Positions 1-6,859 of a DNA stretch of 64,000 nt are shown here, in pieces. Position numbers and translations under genes: made by a program. The stretch is from Streptomyces pactum (GTDB lineage Bacteria; Actinomycetota; Actinomycetes; Streptomycetales; Streptomycetaceae). Numbering within the stretch: position 1 is the stretch's first letter; the number at the start of each line of letters is the position of its first letter. Location of the stretch: NCBI RefSeq assembly GCF_002005225.1, contig NZ_CP019724.1:5907501-5971500 (forward strand), given 5' to 3'. The notes beneath the pieces are model-generated. The model worked only from the letters and a program-made list of their open reading frames with translations, searched no databases and had not been told where the DNA came from.

Positions 1-892
1 CGACGGCGAGGGTGACCGCGGTCAGGCCCGCGTCCAGGTCGAAGCCGAGGACGGCGACGACGAGAGCGACCAGGGCGGTGAGGGTGGCGATCCGCGCGGG
101 GGTCAGGCGCAGGCCGCCGCCGGTGCCGTCGGTGGCCTGGTCGGGGCGGACGGCGACCGCGGTGGGGGCGGCGCCTCCGGACCCGGACCCGGCGCCGGGC
201 CCCGCTGTGCCGGTGTCGGGGCCGGTGCCGGTGGGCTGCGTGCCCTTGCCCGCCGCGCCGGCGTCCTCCGTCGCCACCGATCCCCGCGCCCACAGCTTCC
301 GCCCGCCGAACAGCACGAACAGCACGCTCGCGATGACGAGGTTGGCGATCAGCGAGGCCAGGAAGAGGGTGATCTCGCTGCCCGGCAGTCCCTCGCGCTC
401 GACGATGCCGTTGACGATCGAGCCGTAGATACTGATCGGCGAGAAACCGCCGGCCTGCGCGCCGTGCACCACCATCGTGCCCATCAGCAGCGGGCTGATC
501 GCGTACCGGGTGGCGAAGCTCAGCGCGATCGGCGCGACGATCGCGACGGCGGCCGGGCTGACCGCGCCGATCGCCGTGAGCGCGCCGGTGAGCGCGAACA
601 TCACCCACGGGATCAGCGCGACCCGCCCCCGCACCAGCCGGACGGCCGCGTGCACCAGCCAGTCGGTGGTGCCGTTGGCCCGGGCGATCGCGAACAGGTA
701 GGTGACACCGACGAGGACGACGAACAGGTCGCCGGGGAAGCCGGCGAAGATGCCGTCCGCGTCGAGGTCAGCGACGACCGTGCCCACCCCGAAGGCGGCG
801 GCGAAGGCGAGCGCGCCCATGTTGACGGAACGGGTGGTGGCGATGACGAACACCACGACGAGGACGAGGATGGAGATGAGTTCGGGGGACAT
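1..892 (-). CDS. MatC-like SLC13/dicarboxylate carrier, 3' end outside window
   Basis: Integral membrane protein resembling the MatC/SLC13 family of dicarboxylate (malonate-type) carriers; substrate not provable here. The reading frame opens with ATG at 892 behind a GGGAG ribosome site and runs off the left edge after about 297 codons. The translation begins MSPELISILVLVVVFVIATT, then shows a hydrophobic stretch with G-x-P-G-D-L-F, an ALTAIGAVSPAAVAIVAP re-entrant-like segment and a GAQAGGFSPISIYGSIVN motif typical of MatC N-terminal regions, followed by a Gly/Ala/Pro-rich hydrophilic loop near residues 210-260. It is divergent from the FadR-type regulator at 1067, with paired operators between them, so it is probably repressed by it. 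Confidence 0.75.
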   Translation of the reverse strand, partial: MSPELISILVLVVVFVIATTRSVNMGALAFAAAFGVGTVVADLDADGIFAGFPGDLFVVLVGVTYLFAIARANGTTDWLVHAAVRLVRGRVALIPWVMFALTGALTAIGAVSPAAVAIVAPIALSFATRYAISPLLMGTMVVHGAQAGGFSPISIYGSIVNGIVEREGLPGSEITLFLASLIANLVIASVLFVLFGGRKLWARGSVATEDAGAAGKGTQPTGTGPDTGTAGPGAGSGSGGAAPTAVAVRPDQATDGTGGGLRLTPARIATLTALVALVVAVLGFDLDAGLTAVTLAV

Positions 893-927
893 GCGGGGGC
901 TCCCGAGTGCTGACCTGATTGGCAGAG

Positions 928-938
928 TGGCTGAGCCA
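928..938. promoter_or_regulatory. Operator copy 1 for the FadR-type regulator
   Basis: TGGCTGAGCCA, an inverted repeat TGGCT-N-AGCCA, lies 36 bases upstream of the carrier start (892). Its exact reverse complement occurs at 1008-1018. FadR-subfamily GntR proteins bind short palindromes of this kind, so this is a probable operator controlling the carrier. Inferred from symmetry and position. Confidence 0.6.
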
Positions 939-1007
939 CTTGAACGGTGGGGCTGGTCGGTCAGCGTGGGCCCGCCCCGGGCCGGCGTCAAGAGGTCGCG
1001 CATGAAT

Positions 1008-1018
1008 TGGCTCAGCCA
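1008..1018. promoter_or_regulatory. Operator copy 2 for the FadR-type regulator
   Basis: TGGCTCAGCCA is the reverse complement of the 928-938 site. It lies just ahead of a TACGCT -10-like hexamer (1041-1046) and the regulator GTG at 1067, where bound protein would block the regulator's own promoter. Autoregulation is inferred. Confidence 0.6.
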
Positions 1019-1066
1019 CTGGGCCACCGAGGGCCGGTGCTACGCTCCCGGCGAGAGGGGGATCTC

Positions 1067-1780
1067 GTGACCGACGCCCTGCGCCCCATGACCAAGCAGC
1101 GCCTGTACGAACAGGTGCTGGAGCGGCTGCGCCAGTACGTCACCGACGGTGGCCTGCGCGCCGGCGACCGGCTTCCGCCCGAACGGGACCTCGCCCAGCG
1201 GCTCGGTGTCAGCCGGGCCTCGGTGAAGCAGGCGATCGTGGTCCTGGAGGTCCAGGGCCTGGTGGAGGCGCGGCACGGCGGCGGGACGTACCTGGTGCGG
1301 GACAGCCTCGACGTCGAGCCGGTCGAGGAGATGGTCGAACGCAGACGACGGCTCCCGGACGTCCTGGAGGCCCGCGAGGCACTGGAGACGAAGCTCGCCG
1401 AACTGGCCGCCGAGCGCCGCACGGACGACGACCTGGCCGCCATGCGGTCCGCGCTGGCCGTGATGGCCGGGGAGATCGAGCGGGGCGGGCACGGGGCCGA
1501 GGGCGACCGGCTGTTCCACGCGGCGGTGACGGCGGCGGCGCACAGCAGCCTGCTCGCGGAGTTCATGCGCTCCATCGCCCACCAGATCGCCGAGAGCCGC
1601 ACCGAGTCCCTGCGCCAGCCCGGCCGGCCCGGCCGCTCCCTGGCCCAGCACCAGGCGATCCTGGACGCCGTCGACGCCCGGCAGCCCCGGCAGGCCGCCA
1701 CCGCGATGCGCCGCCACGTCCGTACCGTCGCCAAGGTGCGGCTGCTGGACTGGGACCCGGAAGAGGAGCGACAGCCATGA
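1067..1780 (+). CDS. FadR-type (GntR family) transcriptional regulator
   Basis: DNA-binding regulator of the FadR subfamily, 237 aa. An N-terminal winged helix (roughly residues 10-75, containing PPERDLAQRLGVSRASVKQA) is followed by an all-helical FCD ligand-binding domain, with His-containing segments (FHAAVTAAAH, QHQAILDAV, RRHVRTV) that fit the metal or effector site of FCD proteins. GTG at 1067 is chosen because GAGAGGGGG sits just upstream; the open frame extends further back, but without a ribosome site and through the operator. The stop overlaps the next start (ATGA at 1777-1780), so the ATP-grasp gene is translationally coupled. Two TGGCTNAGCCA sites upstream suggest control of itself and of the divergent carrier. 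Effector unknown, perhaps the carrier's carboxylate. Confidence 0.9.
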   Translation: MTDALRPMTKQRLYEQVLERLRQYVTDGGLRAGDRLPPERDLAQRLGVSRASVKQAIVVLEVQGLVEARHGGGTYLVRDSLDVEPVEEMVERRRRLPDVLEAREALETKLAELAAERRTDDDLAAMRSALAVMAGEIERGGHGAEGDRLFHAAVTAAAHSSLLAEFMRSIAHQIAESRTESLRQPGRPGRSLAQHQAILDAVDARQPRQAATAMRRHVRTVAKVRLLDWDPEEERQP

Positions 1781-2772
1781 CCGCAACGTCCACCACGTCC
1801 GCCACGTCCGCCACGTCCGCGATGCCCGACGAGCCCCGGATAGCCCTCGTCACCTGCCGCCCCGGGCCCCACGTCAGCGCGGACCGCGACCTGCCGGTGC
1901 TCGAGCGGGCGCTGGAGGAGGCGGGGGCACGGGCGTCCGCCGAGGTGTGGGACGACGACGGCGTCGACTGGAAGGCCTTCGACCTCGCCGTGATCCGTTC
2001 CACCTGGGACTACAGTTGGCGGGCGGACGAGTTCACGGCGTGGGCCGAGAAGTGCGGCCAGGTCACGAGGCTCGCCAACCCGGCCGGTGTCGTGCGCTGG
2101 AACACCGACAAGCGCTACCTCGGCGACCTGGCGGCGGCCGGCGTGCCCACCGTCCCCACCCGCTACGCGGCCCCCGGTGAGCAGCCGGACCTGCCCGGCG
2201 ACCACGAGTACGTCGTCAAGCCCACCTGGGGCGCCGGGGCACGCTTCGCCGCCCGCTACACCCCCGACGAGCACGCCACCGCCGTACGGCAGGTGGAGCG
2301 GATGCACGCCGAGGGGTTCACGGCGATGGTGCAGCCGTACGTGCGCAGCATCGACACCGCCGGTGAACGGGCGCTGCAGTTCTTCGGCGGACGCCCGCTG
2401 CACGCCAGTCGCAAGGGCGCCGTCCTCACGCCTGGGACGCCGTACGACGAGCGGAAGGTGGCGCACCCCGGCCTGGAGCGCTGGACCCCGACCGCGGCCG
2501 AACTCGCCGTCGCCGAAAGTGCCCTGGCCGCCGTACCGGACGCCCCCGAGCTGCTGTACGCCCGCGTCGACCTGGTGGACGGGGAGGACGGGCGGCCGCG
2601 GGTGATGGAGCTGGAGCTGGTCGAGCCGAACCTGTTCCTGTGGCTGCACGAGCGGTCGCTGCCGCGGGTGGTGGGGGCGGTGCTCGACGCGGCCAGGGCC
2701 TGTCGTCCGGATCAGGGTGGCCGAGAGGGACTGCGTCCTTCAGCCCACCCGAGCCCCGTGACGCCGGCCTGA
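1777..2772 (+). CDS. ATP-grasp domain protein (RimK-like), unknown substrate
   Basis: A 331-aa protein with the ATP-grasp fold, a family that joins a carboxylate to an amine or thiol through an acyl phosphate. Supporting segments are IRSTWDYSWRADEFTAWAE, NPAGVVRWNTDKRYLGDL, the nucleotide-binding strand EYVVKPTWGAGARFA, and the late metal-binding acidic strand RVMELELVEPNLFLWLHE. Its start overlaps the regulator stop by 4 bases; a Thr/Ser-rich leader means translation could instead begin at the Met at 1822. The last 24 or so codons are read through a dispersed repeat containing a 15-bp inverted repeat, so the tail CRPDQGGREGLRPSAHPSP is probably not part of the fold. Substrate not predictable. 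Confidence 0.8.
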   Translation: MTATSTTSATSATSAMPDEPRIALVTCRPGPHVSADRDLPVLERALEEAGARASAEVWDDDGVDWKAFDLAVIRSTWDYSWRADEFTAWAEKCGQVTRLANPAGVVRWNTDKRYLGDLAAAGVPTVPTRYAAPGEQPDLPGDHEYVVKPTWGAGARFAARYTPDEHATAVRQVERMHAEGFTAMVQPYVRSIDTAGERALQFFGGRPLHASRKGAVLTPGTPYDERKVAHPGLERWTPTAAELAVAESALAAVPDAPELLYARVDLVDGEDGRPRVMELELVEPNLFLWLHERSLPRVVGAVLDAARACRPDQGGREGLRPSAHPSPVTPA

Positions 2773-2782
2773 TCCGGACGAC
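2696..2782. repeat. Dispersed repeat, copy 1, with 15-bp inverted repeat (terminator-like)
   Basis: GTCGTCCGGATCAGG (2702-2716) is perfectly inverted at 2768-2782, enclosing GGTGGCCGAGAGGG...TCAGCCCACCCGAGC. About 60 bases of the same element recur at 5293-5350. It lies between convergent genes and can fold on either strand, so it probably terminates both. It also encodes the ATP-grasp protein's C-terminal tail, and its right arm reaches the stop of the facing gene. Looks like a REP-type intergenic element of Streptomyces. Confidence 0.7.
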
Positions 2783-3375
2783 TAGCGGTCGCTGACCGCC
2801 GTCCGCTGGAGCAGTCCCCAGGTGAACTCCGCGACGACCTCGTGGCGGTGTCCCCGCGCGTCCGGGGCGGTGAGGGCCAGCCCCCACCGGGTGGGCGCCG
2901 AGCCCTGGAGCGGGCGGGCGGGCGGGAAGGCGCGGGCCGCCTCGTCGACCGTGCAGGACCAGGGCGTGAGGTCGTCCAGGGTGCGCAGCCGCGGTGCCCC
3001 GGCGCCGGGGGCGCGGACCAGCCACTCGTTCCACACGACGCCGTGGTCGGCCACGAGCACCTCGAAGCGCAGGTCCGGCCAGAGCGGCAGCGCCCACTGC
3101 CGGGCCTCGCACTCCAGGTCGCCGATCCGGCGGGGGGCCGCCGACTCGGGCTCACCCAGAACCGAGCGGTACCGGGAGGCCGCCGAGCGGGAGCGCGGGG
3201 AGCGGAGCATCGCCTGCCAGCGACGGTTGGCCTCCCGCATCTCCGCGAGCGAGGCGCCCAGCTCGCGGCGGGCGTCCTCCACCGGGCCGGGGTTGTGGTC
3301 GGCCATGCGGCGCAGCAGCACGAGCTGGAAGTCGCGCCGGGTGAACGGGCCGGTGGGCCGCTTTCCGGTGGGCAT
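2782..3375 (-). CDS. Conserved hypothetical protein, 197 aa
   Basis: I do not recognise a family. ATG at 3375 is chosen; the frame is open further upstream, but that stretch covers the promoter and leader of the divergent IclR gene and reads as low-quality sequence. The protein is soluble, with no signal peptide or membrane segment. It starts MPTGKRPTGPFTRRDFQLVL, has an Arg-rich helical first third (ADHNPGPVEDARRELGASLA) and a Trp-rich second half (WALPLWPDLRFEVLV, NEWLVRAPG, TRWGLALTAPDARG, FTWGLL). The 3' end abuts the ATP-grasp gene within the dispersed repeat. Codon use is typical of the neighbours, so it is probably a real, actinomycete-restricted gene. Confidence 0.65.
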   Translation of the reverse strand: MPTGKRPTGPFTRRDFQLVLLRRMADHNPGPVEDARRELGASLAEMREANRRWQAMLRSPRSRSAASRYRSVLGEPESAAPRRIGDLECEARQWALPLWPDLRFEVLVADHGVVWNEWLVRAPGAGAPRLRTLDDLTPWSCTVDEAARAFPPARPLQGSAPTRWGLALTAPDARGHRHEVVAEFTWGLLQRTAVSDR

Positions 3376-3426
3376 GGAGACATGGTCGCCCAGGGGGGAA
3401 GCGCGCGGCACGGGGGCGCACGCCCA

Positions 3427-3456
3427 TTGCCCCGGCAAACGCGATATGAGTAGCCT
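3427..3456 (+). promoter_or_regulatory. Probable promoter of the IclR gene
   Basis: TTGCCC (3427-3432) and TAGCCT (3451-3456) are separated by 18 bases, a reasonable vegetative (HrdB-type) promoter. Transcription would begin near 3463, upstream of the operator-like site at 3481. Confidence 0.45.
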
Positions 3457-3480
3457 GTGTTCGCTATCCCGATCGCCTGT

Positions 3481-3493
3481 TGAAATCTCGAAC
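3481..3493 (-). promoter_or_regulatory. GTTCGANATNTCG motif, site 1 (IclR leader)
   Basis: The reverse strand reads GTTCGAGATTTCA, matching 12 of 13 bases of the site at 33410-33422. It is downstream of the predicted start of transcription and 22 bases ahead of the IclR ATG, consistent with autoregulation. See the regulon finding. Confidence 0.55.
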
Positions 3494-3514
3494 AATTTAG
3501 GGAGGGGGCGGGAC

Positions 3515-4288
3515 ATGGGACGCCTCGTACCAGCCGTGACCCGGGCTCTCGACATACTGGAGCTCTTCCTCGACGGGGACGGCACGCTCTCCGCCCCCGA
3601 CATCGTGCGCCGGCTCCAACTGCCGCGCACCACCGTGCACGAGCTGGTCACCACGCTCGCCGCCCGCAAGTACATCGTCCCGGTGACCGGGCAGCCCGGA
3701 CGGTACCGCCTCGGCGTGCGTCCGTACCAGCTCGGCGCCCGCTACGCCGAGCACCTCGACCTCGCCGCCGAGGGCCAGCAGGTCGCCCGGACCGTCGCCG
3801 AGACCTGCGACGAGACCGTGCACGTGGCGATCCTGGAGGACACCGACGTCATCTACATCGCCAAGGTCGACTCCACGCACGCGGTGCGCATGGTGTCGGC
3901 GGCCGGACGCAGGCTGCCCGCCCACTGCACCTCTGTCGGCAAGATGCTGCTGGCCTCCCTTCCCGAACCGGAGGTCGCCGCGCGCTTCCCCGACGGCGCC
4001 GAGCTGACCGCGATGACCCCGAACAGCATCACCGACCCGGCCGCCCTGCGCGAGGCCCTGGCCGGGATCCGCGAACGCGGCATCGCGGTGGAGAGCCGCG
4101 AGTCCAACCCGGACGTCTCCTGCGTGGCCGCCCCGGTCCGCGACCGCACCGGCCGGGTCGTCGCCGCCCTGTCGATCTCCGTGCCCATGATCCGCTGGAG
4201 CGAGGAGCGCCTCGCCGAGCTGGAGCAGCTCGCCGTCAAGGGCGCCGCCGACCTCTCCGAGCGCCTCGGCCACCGGAGCGCGGAATGA
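3515..4288 (+). CDS. IclR family transcriptional regulator
   Basis: A 257-aa regulator. Residues about 1-65 form the IclR winged helix (TRALDILELFLDGDGTLSAP; LPRTTVHELVTTLAARKYI), and the rest is the GAF-like effector domain, including HVAILEDTDVIYIAKVDS, RLPAHCTSVGKMLLA and SCVAAPVRDRTGRVVAALSI. ATG at 3515 follows a strong GGAGGGGGCGGG site; the longer open frame upstream crosses the promoter. It overlaps the SMP-30 lactonase start by 4 bases, so the two are coupled. A GTTCGAGATTTCA site in its leader recurs upstream of the arabinan and sugar-uptake genes in this window, making it the best local candidate for their regulator. The effector is probably a sugar or sugar acid; unproven. Confidence 0.92.
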   Translation: MGRLVPAVTRALDILELFLDGDGTLSAPDIVRRLQLPRTTVHELVTTLAARKYIVPVTGQPGRYRLGVRPYQLGARYAEHLDLAAEGQQVARTVAETCDETVHVAILEDTDVIYIAKVDSTHAVRMVSAAGRRLPAHCTSVGKMLLASLPEPEVAARFPDGAELTAMTPNSITDPAALREALAGIRERGIAVESRESNPDVSCVAAPVRDRTGRVVAALSISVPMIRWSEERLAELEQLAVKGAADLSERLGHRSAE

Positions 4289-4389
4289 CGGAGCACGGCA
4301 CGACGGAGCACGGCACGACGGAGCACGGCATGACGGAACAGGGCATGACGGAGCACGGTACGGCGAAGCGCGGTACGGCAGCGGCCGGC
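4285..4389 (+). repeat. 15-bp tandem repeat inside the lactonase 5' end
   Basis: Seven 15-base units of the form acgacggagcacggc, the first three nearly identical and the last two decayed. They begin in the last codons of the IclR gene and keep frame, giving a pentapeptide repeat. Likely to vary in copy number between strains. Confidence 0.85.
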
Positions 4390-5289
4390 ACCTCGCACGA
4401 CGTGGTCGGCACTGCGTACGGGTCGGCCGGCACGGCGTTCGAGGTGGCCGTCCGGGCGGAGGCGTCGCTCGGCGAGGGGCCCACCTGGGACCCGGCGACG
4501 AACCGCCTGCTGTGGATCGACATCCTGAACTCCCGCGTCCACACCTACGACCCGGCGACCGGGCGGCGCACGGTCCGCCGCACCGACCAGCACGTGGGCG
4601 CCGTCAAGCCCCGCGCGGGCGGCGGCCTGGTCCTCAACCTGCGGGACGGGATCGGCCTGCTCGACCCCGACGACACCTTCCGCTGGCTGCACCGGGAGGC
4701 CGTCCCCGGCCGCCGCGCCAACGACGCAGCCGTCGCCCCCGACGGCTCGCTGTGGGCCGGCACCATGCGCTACGACGAGGCACCCGGCGGCGGCACGCTG
4801 TCCCGGGTCGGCGGGGACGGCACGGTCACGCCGGTACTGGACGACGTGTCGGTGAGCAACGGCACCGGCTGGAGCCCCGACGGCCGGCTGATGTACTACG
4901 TCGACACACCGACCCGCCGTGTCGACGTCTTCGACGTCTGCGGCACCGGCCCGGCGGACGGCCGGATCACGGGCCGCCGCCCCCTGGCCACCGTCGAGGA
5001 CGGCGCCGGTTTCCCCGACGGGCTCTGCGTCGACGCCGAGGGCTGTGTGTGGGTCGCCCTGTGGGACGGCGGCGCGGTACGCCGCTACACGCCGTCCGGC
5101 GCGCTGGACCGGGTGATCCCGCTCCCCGTCCCCCGGGTCACGGCCTGCGCCTTCGGCGGCCCGGGCCTGACCGACCTGTACATCACCACGGCCCGGGTGG
5201 GACTGACGGACCCGCACCCGCTGGCCGGCTCGGTACTGGTGGTGCCGGACGCGGGCCGCGGGGTGGCCCAGCCGGCGTTCGCGGGTTAG
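4285..5289 (+). CDS. SMP-30/gluconolactonase family sugar lactonase with repeat-encoded N-terminus
   Basis: Six-bladed beta-propeller of the SMP-30/regucalcin/LRE family, which hydrolyses aldonolactones to sugar acids with a divalent metal. The expected metal ligands are visible: Glu in SLGEGPTWD, Asn in SVSNGTGWSPDG and Asp in GAGFPDGLCVDAEG; NDAAVAPDG supplies the substrate-side Asn. The 334-aa frame opens with seven degenerate 15-base tandem units (4285-4389) encoding MTEHG-TTEHG-TTEHG-MTEQG-MTEHG and decayed copies. The domain proper starts near residue 50 (FEVAVRAEASLGEG), so the leader is dispensable-looking and three Met codons could serve as starts. Coupling to the IclR gene suggests the lactone pathway is its target. 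Confidence 0.88.
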   Translation: MTEHGTTEHGTTEHGMTEQGMTEHGTAKRGTAAAGTSHDVVGTAYGSAGTAFEVAVRAEASLGEGPTWDPATNRLLWIDILNSRVHTYDPATGRRTVRRTDQHVGAVKPRAGGGLVLNLRDGIGLLDPDDTFRWLHREAVPGRRANDAAVAPDGSLWAGTMRYDEAPGGGTLSRVGGDGTVTPVLDDVSVSNGTGWSPDGRLMYYVDTPTRRVDVFDVCGTGPADGRITGRRPLATVEDGAGFPDGLCVDAEGCVWVALWDGGAVRRYTPSGALDRVIPLPVPRVTACAFGGPGLTDLYITTARVGLTDPHPLAGSVLVVPDAGRGVAQPAFAG

Positions 5290-5292
5290 TCA

Positions 5293-5350
5293 GGGCCTGC
5301 CGTCCGGATCGGGGCGACCGAGAGACACCGCGCCCTTCGGCCCACCCGAG
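5293..5350. repeat. Dispersed repeat, copy 2
   Basis: CAGGGCCTGCCGTCCGGATC, then a C-G-A-C-C-G-A-G-A-G core and GGCCCACCCGAGC, align with 2696-2755. This copy sits just after the lactonase stop in the intergenic space and lacks the distal inverted arm of copy 1. Confidence 0.65.
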
Positions 5351-5356
5351 CGGGGT

Positions 5357-5453
5357 GGCGGACGCGGGGGTGCGTCCGCCCGAGCGGTGCGGCGGATGCT
5401 GGGGTGCGTCCGCCCGAGCGGTGCGGCGGACGCGGGGGTGCGTCCGCCCGCTC
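5357..5453. terminator. 34-bp tandem repeat of GC-rich hairpins between convergent genes
   Basis: Three 34-base units (5357-5390, 5391-5424, 5425-5453 partial) each contain GCGGACGC...GCGTCCGC, able to form a hairpin (imperfect in unit 2, which has GCGGATGC). They lie between the converging lactonase and FAD-oxidoreductase genes and probably act as a bidirectional terminator array. Confidence 0.65.
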
Positions 5454-5455
5454 CC

Positions 5456-6859
5456 TCACCCGCCCGTGCGGTCCAGCCGTCGAAGCACCTCCCGCTCACC
5501 CGGCGTCAGCGGCGGCCCGGTCAGCGGGGCGAGCGGGGAGCCGGTGAGGGCGGCCAGGACCGCGCCCGGGTGGAACATGCGGGCCGGGGGTGTGCGCATG
5601 CTGGTGACGTCCCAGATCGCCGAGGCCGCCGCGAAGGAGCCCGTGGCCGCCCTCGTCATGCGCCGCGTGTACGCCGTCACGACGCGGTCGGCGACGCCCG
5701 GCCGTCCGCCGCGCACCCCCGGGTACAGGACGTCCTGGCCGACGGCCATGGACCACGCCGGGTCCGCCGAGCGCGCCGCGCCCCGCAGCACCCGCCGGGC
5801 GAGACCGGGCACGCCGAGTCCGCCGGCCCGCTCCAGCTCCCGGCCGAGGACCCGCGCGCCGAACGCGGCCACCGACATGCCGTGCCCGTACGCCGGGTTG
5901 AAGGTGGCCAGCGCGTCCCCCAGGACGACGAAACCGTCGGGCCACCGGGCGGACTTCTCCAGATAGCGCCGCACATTGCTCGTCGACCGGCTCAGATGCA
6001 CGTCGGTGAGCGGCTGCGCGCCGGAGACCAGCCGCCCCACGATCGGGTCCGGCAGGTCGAGCGTGTACCGCAGGAAGCCCTCCGGATCCGCCGGCGGCTC
6101 ACCGCCGCGCGTGCCGCCGCAGCTCACCATCCACCGGTCGTCCTCGATCGGCAGGACCATCGCGCTCCGCCCCGGCCGGGACACGTACGGGTCGGACTGC
6201 ACGATCGTCAGCGGGAACCGCTCCGCGCCCTCCGGGACCCGGTAGATCCGCGTCGCGTTGACCAGCCCGGAGTCCACGGTGCGCTCCCGGACACCGGAAA
6301 GACCGAGCCCGTCGAGCCAGGTGACGACCCGGGTGCCGCGCCCGCTCGCGTCGACGACGAAGTCCGCGTCGAGATCGGTGTCCCCGCCGGCGGCCGCGAC
6401 GCGCACCCCCCGCACGCGACCGGCGGAGCCCGTCAGCCCCACCGCCGCCGCCCTGCGGACCTCGATGGGGAAGTGCTCCAGCACCGCCGCCCGCACCGTC
6501 CAGTCCAGCAGTGCCCGGCTGCACGTGAGCATGACCGGCCCCTCGCGCCGCCACCGCCGCAGCCAGCCCTCGGGCGTGCGGGCCAGCATGCCCGAGCTGA
6601 GGGATATCTCGTGGGCTCCGGCGGCGAGCAGCCGTTTGCGCAGGCTCACGCCCGGTACCAGCTCCTCCATGGCGGTCAGCCCCCCGGCCATGAGCAGATG
6701 CGCGTGCCGCCCCTGCGGCAGCCCCCGGCGGTGCTCCGGTCCCTCGGGCAGCTCGTCGCGGTCCAGCACGATCACCTCCTCCACGCCCGCGCCGGACAGC
6801 ACGGACGCGGCCAGCATCCCGGCCAGGCCGGCACCGATGACGACAGCTCTACGCGACAT
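5456..6859 (-). CDS. FAD-dependent oxidoreductase (group A monooxygenase/GG-reductase fold)
   Basis: A 467-aa flavoprotein. An N-terminal dinucleotide fold (VVIGAGLAGMLAASVLSGAG, then the acidic strand end VIVLDRDE) binds FAD; ADFVVDASGRGTRV is the second NAD(P)H/FAD motif; GDALATFNPAYGHGMSVAAF is the third, flavin-contacting motif. ATG at 6859 overlaps the upstream MAB_1171c gene by 11 bases, and the two are evidently cotranscribed with the whole leftward run 11112 to 5456. The C-terminal 90 residues are less conserved-looking and helical. It lacks the Lys/Glu signature of flavin halogenases. Substrate unknown; the membrane-protein neighbours suggest a lipid or isoprenoid, but that is only inference. 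Confidence 0.85.
   Translation of the reverse strand: MSRRAVVIGAGLAGMLAASVLSGAGVEEVIVLDRDELPEGPEHRRGLPQGRHAHLLMAGGLTAMEELVPGVSLRKRLLAAGAHEISLSSGMLARTPEGWLRRWRREGPVMLTCSRALLDWTVRAAVLEHFPIEVRRAAAVGLTGSAGRVRGVRVAAAGGDTDLDADFVVDASGRGTRVVTWLDGLGLSGVRERTVDSGLVNATRIYRVPEGAERFPLTIVQSDPYVSRPGRSAMVLPIEDDRWMVSCGGTRGGEPPADPEGFLRYTLDLPDPIVGRLVSGAQPLTDVHLSRSTSNVRRYLEKSARWPDGFVVLGDALATFNPAYGHGMSVAAFGARVLGRELERAGGLGVPGLARRVLRGAARSADPAWSMAVGQDVLYPGVRGGRPGVADRVVTAYTRRMTRAATGSFAAASAIWDVTSMRTPPARMFHPGAVLAALTGSPLAPLTGPPLTPGEREVLRRLDRTGG

Noticed and set aside
5456..6859. FAD oxidoreductase as a flavin-dependent halogenase
   Set aside because: The fold motifs fit, but the Trp-rich W-x-W-x-I-P halogenase motif and the active-site Lys context are missing.
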